Below, piece after piece: positions 1 to 4,637 of a DNA stretch of 7,959 nt (position 1 is the first letter of the stretch; every line of letters begins with the position of its first letter). Origin of the DNA: JAUIET01 sp045105115 (lineage in GTDB: Bacteria > Pseudomonadota > Gammaproteobacteria > Pseudomonadales > JAUIET01); NCBI GenBank assembly GCA_045105115.1, contig JBGCDE010000162.1, forward strand, positions 1 through 7,959, given 5' to 3'. Below the pieces are notes generated by a model that was not told where the DNA came from, ran no database searches, and was given only the letters and a program-made list of their open reading frames with translations. Made by a program: the position numbers and the translations under genes.

Positions 1-266
1 TGAACGCTACGCAGGCTTACATACGAATTTGCTACGCGTCGTTTGAGGCCGGCGCTCCTAATCCAGCCGATATAGCACTACTGAAAGTACAGGCCAGTGA
101 GACTATGGAGTTTTGCGCGCGCGAGGCAATGCAAATTCTCGGTGGCATCGGTTATATGCGTGGTAGTCGGGTAGAACGTATATATCGGGAAGTGCGGGTG
201 AACGCAATCGGTGGCGGTTCTGAAGAAATTATGCGTGACCTGGCCGCACGACAGTACGGCCTGTAA
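1..266 (+). CDS. Acyl-CoA dehydrogenase, C-terminal fragment (5' end outside window)
   Basis: The frame is open from base 3 to the TAA at 264-266 and gives 87 residues. They match the C-terminal helical domain of FAD-dependent acyl-CoA dehydrogenases, which make the alpha-beta double bond in acyl-CoA thioesters in the cytoplasm. Visible signatures are QILGGIGYMRG followed by RIYREVRVNAIGGGSEEIM and RDLAARQYGL at the end. Medium-chain enzymes carry the catalytic Glu in a YEG-T motif here. This protein has Gly at that place (IGGGSEEI), as in isovaleryl- and long-chain-type enzymes, whose base lies on an earlier helix. That part is outside the window, so activity and chain length cannot be judged. 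The gene converges on the epoxide hydrolase gene with only 31 bp between the two stops. The family is sure; the substrate is unknown. Confidence 0.93.
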   Translation, partial: NATQAYIRICYASFEAGAPNPADIALLKVQASETMEFCAREAMQILGGIGYMRGSRVERIYREVRVNAIGGGSEEIMRDLAARQYGL

Positions 267-278
267 ACGGCGCTACTG
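252..278. terminator. Imperfect stem-loop over the acyl-CoA dehydrogenase stop codon
   Basis: CAGTACGGCC (252-261) and GGCGCTACTG (269-278) pair as 5 bp, a 2x2 internal loop and 3 bp, with a 7-nt loop holding the TAA stop. It sits between two converging genes, where a bidirectional terminator would be expected. No T-tract follows on either strand, so it is a weak intrinsic terminator at best and may be chance. Confidence 0.22.
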
Positions 279-297
279 GACTGTTACGAAACCCCTA

Positions 298-1452
298 TCA
301 GCTTCGAATACTGCGGAAACAGTCACGCACTTCAGTCACAAACAATTCAGGCTGCTCAAAGGCGGCGAAGTGCCCGCCTTTATCCAACTCATTCCAATGG
401 ATTAAGTTGGTAAAGCGAGTCTCAGCCCAACGCCTTGAACACAAGAATATTTCCTTTGGAAAAATACTACAGCCAGTCGGTATAGTGACCTGCTCCATGG
501 ACGTGGACGCAAAACTTTCCCAATACAGGCGCGCAGATGAGGCCGCCGCATTGTTCAACCAATAAAACATCACGTTATCTAATAACTCATCTCGGCCAAG
601 CACATTTTCCGGGTGCTTTTCACCGTTTACTTCGCTGTCGGTCCATGACCAGAACTTCTCAACAATCCAGGCAAGCTGGCCGCTGGGAGAATCAGCCAAT
701 CCATAACCAAGCGTTTGCGGACGCGTGCTTTGCTGCTTTGAATAACCGGAGTCTTGTTGATCGTAATACGTAATGCCTTCCAAAGCCTTTTGCTCTAGAT
801 CGGTCAAATTGTCCATTGTGTCTGGATCAGGTGCGGCAATAACGAGGTTTACATGAATAGCGGCGCAATGTTCAGTTTCAGTGATACCTATGCTGGTTGT
901 GACCATGCCGCCCCAGTCACCACCTTGTGCAACATAACGTTCGTAGCCTAATCGTGCCATCAACTCGCCCCAGGCTCTACCGATGCGCTCTACGTTCCAG
1001 CCAGCATTCGTTGGCTTGCCAGAGAATCCGTAACCTGGCAAATTGGGAATGACCACATGAAAAGCATCTTCTGCATTTCCGCCATGGGCAGTGGGATTGG
1101 TTAATGGCTCAATTACCTTTAAGAATTCTACCGGTGAACCAGGCCAGCCATGGGTGAGAATCAACGGCATCGCTTCGTCATGCGGACTGCGAATATGAAA
1201 GAAATGAATATCCAGGCCATCGATAGCGGTCTGCTGCGGATTTAATTCATTGAGCCTGCTTTCAAGGCGGCGCCAATCATATTCGTTCTGCCAGTAAGCG
1301 CACAATTCGCGAACATAAGACAACGGTATTCCCTGCTGCCAATCTCCGGTGGTTTCAGCGTCAGGCCAACGCGTAGCCGCAAGCCTGGCCTTTAAATCAT
1401 CCAGTTGAGATGGATCAATATTAATCGCTGCTTGTTGTACGTTATTACTCAT
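298..1452 (-). CDS. Microsomal-type epoxide hydrolase (alpha/beta hydrolase)
   Basis: This 384-residue protein hydrolyses epoxides to vicinal diols through an Asp ester intermediate. Residues about 11-118 form the N-terminal epoxide hydrolase (EHN) region and the rest is the alpha/beta-hydrolase core with its lid. The oxyanion motif HGWPGS is at 101-106. The nucleophile is Asp179 in GGDWGG, the acid is Glu334 in FPKEI, and the base is His361 in GGHFAAFE. Glu-to-His spacing is 27, the same as in mammalian microsomal epoxide hydrolase. The two ring-opening tyrosines are likely Tyr237 (SGY) and Tyr310 (SARLYWES). There is no N-terminal membrane anchor or signal peptide, so it should be cytosolic. 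The start is the ATG at 1450-1452, with AGGGG 6 nt upstream. It follows the phosphotransferase stop by 17 nt and is probably the last gene of the leftward operon. The family is very secure. The substrate, whether a fatty epoxide, terpene epoxide or xenobiotic, is not evident. Confidence 0.95.
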   Translation of the reverse strand: MSNNVQQAAINIDPSQLDDLKARLAATRWPDAETTGDWQQGIPLSYVRELCAYWQNEYDWRRLESRLNELNPQQTAIDGLDIHFFHIRSPHDEAMPLILTHGWPGSPVEFLKVIEPLTNPTAHGGNAEDAFHVVIPNLPGYGFSGKPTNAGWNVERIGRAWGELMARLGYERYVAQGGDWGGMVTTSIGITETEHCAAIHVNLVIAAPDPDTMDNLTDLEQKALEGITYYDQQDSGYSKQQSTRPQTLGYGLADSPSGQLAWIVEKFWSWTDSEVNGEKHPENVLGRDELLDNVMFYWLNNAAASSARLYWESFASTSMEQVTIPTGCSIFPKEIFLCSRRWAETRFTNLIHWNELDKGGHFAAFEQPELFVTEVRDCFRSIRS

Positions 1453-1458
1453 AAACTG

Positions 1459-1463
1459 CCCCT
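1459..1463 (-). promoter_or_regulatory. Ribosome binding site of the epoxide hydrolase gene
   Basis: AGGGG on the - strand lies 6 nt before the ATG at 1450-1452. It is one of the two best Shine-Dalgarno sites in the window and fixes this start. It lies within the 17-nt gap after the preceding gene, as expected for an operon member. Confidence 0.6.
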
Positions 1464-1469
1464 GCTTAT

Positions 1470-2510
1470 CTACAATGCTTGCAAGCGATGATTGCCAACC
1501 GCAGAAATTAGACGGGCGGCGTCTTTGAAAGACAGGGCTTTTTCAGAGGCTGCATTACCATCCAGCCCTCTCTTGTACACGCCCTGAATAATACTTGCAC
1601 TGCGAAACATGTTAAAAATAATATAGAAGTCCCAGTTATCGATTCGATCACGACCGCTTGTTTTGCAGTAAGCGGCCAGCATTTCTTCTTCGGCTGGTAC
1701 GCCCAGTTCCAGGTAATTTTCAGGCAAAGGATCGCCGCCCGTGGCAATACCATTGTAGGGCTGACAAAGATACGCAAGATCACCCAATGGATGGCCGAGT
1801 GTACTTAACTCCCAATCAAGCACAGCCGATATATCAGAACTGCTCGGCGCCACCAATACATTACCCAGGCGATAGTCGCCGTGCACAATGCCTGAGGCGT
1901 CATCGTCAGGAATATTATCCGGCAACCACTCCATCAACGCATCCATGTCGGGTAACTCTTCAGTTTTTGAAGCCAGATACTGGCTACTCCAACGCTTGTA
2001 CTGACGCGCGTAATAATTGCCAGGTCGACCAAACTCTTCAAGCCCAACATCCTCGGGGCGAATAGAATGTAATTCACCGAGAATACTGGCCAAATTTAAA
2101 TAAGTGGCGCGACGTTCATCACTATTTGAGTCAGGCATGCTCGGATCTGTAAACACACGACCCTCAACAAAATCCATGACATAAAAGCTGGTGCCAATAA
2201 CAGATTTATCTTCACACAAGCAGTACATGGTGGGCACGGGTACGGCTGTATCGCGCAAGGCATGCATCACTCGGTATTCTCTATCTACCTGATGAGCTGA
2301 TGGCAGAAGCTCGCCAGGGGGCTGCTTGCGCATTACATAAGTTTTGCCTGGTGTAATTAGCTGGAAGGTCGGGTTGCTTTGGCCGCCTTCAAACTGCTTC
2401 ACTTGCAACGGCCCTTCATAACCGTCTACATGCTGACCGAGGTATTCGCCCAAAACGTTCTGGTCGAATGTGTGCGCCGCGCGAACTTCTGTCAGCTCAA
2501 TGTTGCTCAT
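1470..2510 (-). CDS. ACAD10/11-type phosphotransferase (aminoglycoside phosphotransferase/choline kinase fold)
   Basis: This 346-residue cytoplasmic kinase-fold protein resembles the kinase part of ACAD10/ACAD11 rather than antibiotic-resistance enzymes. The N-lobe has FEGGQSNPTFQL (40-51), the ATP-binding Lys62 in VMRKQP and a likely partner Glu78. The catalytic loop is HGDYRLGN (210-217), with Asp212 as the base. The metal-binding motif is LDWELSTLGHPLGDLAYL (231-248), with Asp232. Mammalian ACAD10/11 and the bacterial levulinate enzyme LvaA phosphorylate 4-hydroxyacyl-CoA, and this protein may do the same to some hydroxyacyl-CoA. That is inference from family. The ATG at 2508-2510 is firm at the 5' side because an in-frame TGA lies three codons upstream. 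Its ribosome site is weak (AAGG, 11 nt away). It lies 59 bp after the TANGO2-like gene and 17 bp before the epoxide hydrolase gene. The usual acyl-CoA dehydrogenase partner is not fused; one lies nearby on the other strand. Confidence 0.93.
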   Translation of the reverse strand: MSNIELTEVRAAHTFDQNVLGEYLGQHVDGYEGPLQVKQFEGGQSNPTFQLITPGKTYVMRKQPPGELLPSAHQVDREYRVMHALRDTAVPVPTMYCLCEDKSVIGTSFYVMDFVEGRVFTDPSMPDSNSDERRATYLNLASILGELHSIRPEDVGLEEFGRPGNYYARQYKRWSSQYLASKTEELPDMDALMEWLPDNIPDDDASGIVHGDYRLGNVLVAPSSSDISAVLDWELSTLGHPLGDLAYLCQPYNGIATGGDPLPENYLELGVPAEEEMLAAYCKTSGRDRIDNWDFYIIFNMFRSASIIQGVYKRGLDGNAASEKALSFKDAARLISAVGNHRLQAL

Positions 2511-2569
2511 AGTGGATCATGCCTTGTAAGGAAGAGATCATTATTTCAAGTTCATCGGTGACCATCAAG

Positions 2570-3334
2570 CTACAATTCGATCAACTGCTTGCTGTTATGA
2601 CGACTATTCGCCGTTGCATCGTAATCCACCTCATAAAAAGTGAGGCTCTGGCGATCAAACGTCAACACACTGGTTGTACGCGTACCGTAGCGGTCGCCTT
2701 CAATAAAAATGGATGACAGCAATTTCTCGAACTCAACTCCTACGCCAGTCTGAGGTAACAAGGTCTCATCGGCCTGGGTTGTGTCGCGCATGTCACCAAT
2801 AAGTCTTTCAATGTCCAACTCGCGATCGGTGCGTTCAAGAACATGCGTCTCAAGTAAACTCACGCCACGCGACATCTTTGGCCAGTAGTCATCCAGCGGA
2901 CCATTACTCACAGAATGGAAACCACGCCCCAGACTTACAAAGGTATTAGTAGCACTGTTATAAACTGTTAGCTCGTTCATGGTGCCGAACATCAGGTTGA
3001 ACGGGTTGTATAAATGATGCGTATCGCACAGCTGTTCTTTAAACTGCACCTCAGATTCGCAGCGAAGATAGTCTGGTATAAGACCACCTCTGCTAATTGG
3101 ATTATCTTTGTACAGATTCGGCATTCGCAAATTGGTAATGGCCGCTATACGCCCTGTCTTATTAACCGCTAGCCAGGTGCCGCCGGCCAGCAAATCGCGA
3201 CCACCGTATATATCAGGCGAATCAGACCAAAAACGCGCCGTCTCGCTAGGACGTGCAAATTCCTCATCGCGATTGGCTGCAACAATCAGTGGATAGCGTG
3301 GATGCTCACCCAGTGCAACAAACAAAATACACAC
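2570..3334 (-). CDS. TANGO2-like NRDE family protein
   Basis: This 254-residue protein is a clear member of the NRDE/TANGO2 (formerly DUF833) family. The marks are the MCILFVAL start, NRDE at 21-24 followed by FARPS, GGTWLAVN at 51-58, an SRG at 81-83, SNGPLDD at 143-149 and YGTRTTSVLTFD at 216-227. The start is GTG (3332-3334). It is chosen because the next codon gives the conserved Cys2 and the preceding gene stops only 11 nt upstream, which points to translational coupling. The upstream Shine-Dalgarno match is poor. There is no signal peptide or membrane helix. Animal TANGO2 has been linked to haem movement and acyl-CoA/lipid balance, and the fold is thought to be Ntn-hydrolase-like, with Cys2 in the nucleophile position. 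The bacterial function is not settled. Its position between an SDR and an acyl-CoA-type kinase supports a lipid or acyl-CoA role, by inference. Confidence 0.93.
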   Translation of the reverse strand: MCILFVALGEHPRYPLIVAANRDEEFARPSETARFWSDSPDIYGGRDLLAGGTWLAVNKTGRIAAITNLRMPNLYKDNPISRGGLIPDYLRCESEVQFKEQLCDTHHLYNPFNLMFGTMNELTVYNSATNTFVSLGRGFHSVSNGPLDDYWPKMSRGVSLLETHVLERTDRELDIERLIGDMRDTTQADETLLPQTGVGVEFEKLLSSIFIEGDRYGTRTTSVLTFDRQSLTFYEVDYDATANSRHNSKQLIEL

Positions 3335-3345
3335 GGCAGAATTTC

Positions 3346-4032
3346 TTAGCTCAAACCACGAACTGGCAGCAAAGCACCATGCACAGCTCGCGCCGCATCA
3401 GATGCGAGAAAACAAATAACGTTAGCCATATCTTCAGGTGCTACCCATTTGGAAGGGTCGGCATCTGGCATATCAGCACGATTGCGTTCAGTATCAATCA
3501 CACTCGGCAGAACCGCGTTCACATTGATACCTTGTTCACGCAGCTCCGCCGACAAACTTTCGGTTAAACGCATCACCACACTTTTTGATGTTGCATAAGC
3601 CGACATATTCGCCCCACCCTGCAGTGCACCTAATGCACCAACGTTAACGATCGCACCGCCACCCCGGGCCAGCAAGATCGGTGTTGCGGCCTTTACCGCA
3701 TTGCGAAGCGTGCTGACATTAACTTTGAACAGGAAGTTCCATTCTTCGTCGCTTTCATCAAACGCAGTAGCGCCCATAGCAAACCCGCCCGCCAGGTTAA
3801 ACAAGGCATCAAACGGCCCAATCTCTGCAAAGCATTTAAAACAAGCGTCCAGATCACACAGGTCAACATTAATGCATCGACGCTCTGGGCTGTTGCCTGC
3901 AATATCTGTCTCGGAAAATGCGACGTCTAAAAGCACTAAATTAGCGCCCCACTGAGCAGTAACGTCAGCCACAGCTCGACCAAGACCACCATTAGCACCG
4001 GTTATAACAACTGTTTTATCATTAAGATTCAT
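3346..4032 (-). CDS. Short-chain dehydrogenase/reductase (SDR) with Ala at the catalytic Ser position
   Basis: This is a 228-residue classical SDR, a Rossmann-fold NAD(P)-dependent oxidoreductase of the cytoplasm. The nucleotide motif TGANGGLG is at 11-18. Asp36 ends beta-2 (LVLLDV) and favours NAD(H). NLAGG (79-83) stands for the usual NNAG. The YxxxK pair is Tyr146 and Lys150 in SAYATSK. The family catalytic Ser is normally 13 residues before this Tyr. Here that place is Ala133, in NVGALGAL. The C-terminal part (NVNAVLPSVIDTERNRADMP, 171-190) is typical of 3-oxoacyl reductase-like SDRs. The length is slightly short but complete. The ATG at 4030-4032 lacks a good ribosome site. It is the first gene after the hairpin-containing gap and its stop lies 11 nt before the TANGO2-like start. 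The substrate is unknown; a keto/hydroxy-acyl compound would fit the neighbours. Confidence 0.93.
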   Translation of the reverse strand: MNLNDKTVVITGANGGLGRAVADVTAQWGANLVLLDVAFSETDIAGNSPERRCINVDLCDLDACFKCFAEIGPFDALFNLAGGFAMGATAFDESDEEWNFLFKVNVSTLRNAVKAATPILLARGGGAIVNVGALGALQGGANMSAYATSKSVVMRLTESLSAELREQGINVNAVLPSVIDTERNRADMPDADPSKWVAPEDMANVICFLASDAARAVHGALLPVRGLS

Positions 4033-4050
4033 AATTTGACCATTAAGTAG

Positions 4051-4080
4051 AAAACCACCCGATCAACAACCGGTGGTGTT
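4051..4080 (-). terminator. Candidate weak terminator hairpin before the SDR gene
   Basis: ACCACC (4054-4059) and GGTGGT (4072-4077) form a 6-bp stem with a 12-nt loop. Read on the - strand, the hairpin is followed at once by a short T-run. It lies after the membrane protein stop and 22 nt before the SDR start, so it could end the acylase/membrane-protein transcript or attenuate read-through. The long loop and short T-tract make it weak. Confidence 0.35.
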
Positions 4081-4088
4081 ATGAAAGA

Positions 4089-4109
4089 CATGTATTTTTG
4101 GCGTACATG
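4089..4109 (-). repeat. Inverted repeat CATGTA/TACATG
   Basis: Perfect 6-bp arms at 4089-4094 and 4104-4109 flank a 9-nt spacer just after the membrane protein stop. It is the first of two hairpins in this gap. It has no proper T-run, so it could be a 3'-end stabiliser or a protein-binding site, or chance. Confidence 0.3.
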
Positions 4110-4114
4110 AGGCA

Positions 4115-4633
4115 CTAAGCTATCGTTGCCCTAGACATTAGACGGCGGGTAAACAACAAGCCGGCAGGAAAAACCAGCAACCAAACTACGGCCAACCCAG
4201 CCAATGCAAACTCTGCTGGCACGCCAAACTCAGCCGCCCCAAGACGTACCGCGCCAAGATAAGTCAACGGTGCTGATATCGCACCCATGACACCTGCCAG
4301 TACCAACTTATTCTGTAATGGCTTGAACGCGATGTTGAAAGTTGTAGCCAAAATCGCCCATAGGCACGTCATCCAGAATGGTGCGAAGCCGCCTTGCTCA
4401 GCCCCCACGGGAATCAGTAATCCTTCACTCAACATCGCATTGTCGATCGCGAAACCAACCAAGACGGCTACCGCAACGACTATGGCGCCGCGTTGCCGCA
4501 AGTGACGCTCTTCCATGACCAAATACAGTGCGATCACCGCAAGCACAGCCAGCAAAGACCAGTAATTCCGAAGCACCACACAGGCGAGCCAGCCAAGGTT
4601 AAACAAGGCACCATTGAGTATTATTTTTAGCAT
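4115..4633 (-). CDS. DUF2878-like multi-pass inner-membrane protein
   Basis: The protein has 172 residues from the ATG at 4631-4633. It is strongly hydrophobic with about six likely membrane segments, near residues 4-20, 24-40, 49-68, 83-103, 109-129 and 140-161. Short charged turns such as EERHLRQR (41-48) and a final TRRLMSR separate or follow them. The opening LNGALFNLGWLACV and the size fit the DUF2878 family of small membrane proteins, which has no established function. The frame stays open upstream to an ATG at 4672, which would add 13 polar residues (RQYRNN) and overlap the acylase gene by 35 bp. I prefer 4633 because it puts the start 4 nt after the acylase TAA, as in coupled translation, and matches the family start. 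No Shine-Dalgarno site is close to either ATG. Its role with the acylase is unknown. Confidence 0.8.
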   Translation of the reverse strand: MLKIILNGALFNLGWLACVVLRNYWSLLAVLAVIALYLVMEERHLRQRGAIVVAVAVLVGFAIDNAMLSEGLLIPVGAEQGGFAPFWMTCLWAILATTFNIAFKPLQNKLVLAGVMGAISAPLTYLGAVRLGAAEFGVPAEFALAGLAVVWLLVFPAGLLFTRRLMSRATIA

Positions 4634-4637
4634 GAAG

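Noticed and set aside
211..405. + strand frame of 64 codons spanning the convergent gap
   Set aside because: It overlaps the ends of both the acyl-CoA dehydrogenase and epoxide hydrolase genes, with no ribosome site and no protein-like features.
1658..2065. + strand open frame of 135 codons
   Set aside because: It is opposite the phosphotransferase gene, whose motifs are beyond doubt. The translated product has no domain and shadow-like composition.
3253..3567. + strand frame of 104 codons across the SDR/TANGO2 junction
   Set aside because: It is antisense to two well-supported genes and has no family marks or plausible start signal.
4033..4060. Promoter for the SDR unit (TTGTTG with a TTAATG-like -10)
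   Set aside because: The -10 matches only two of six bases, and other pairings give poor spacing. It is not strong enough to list.
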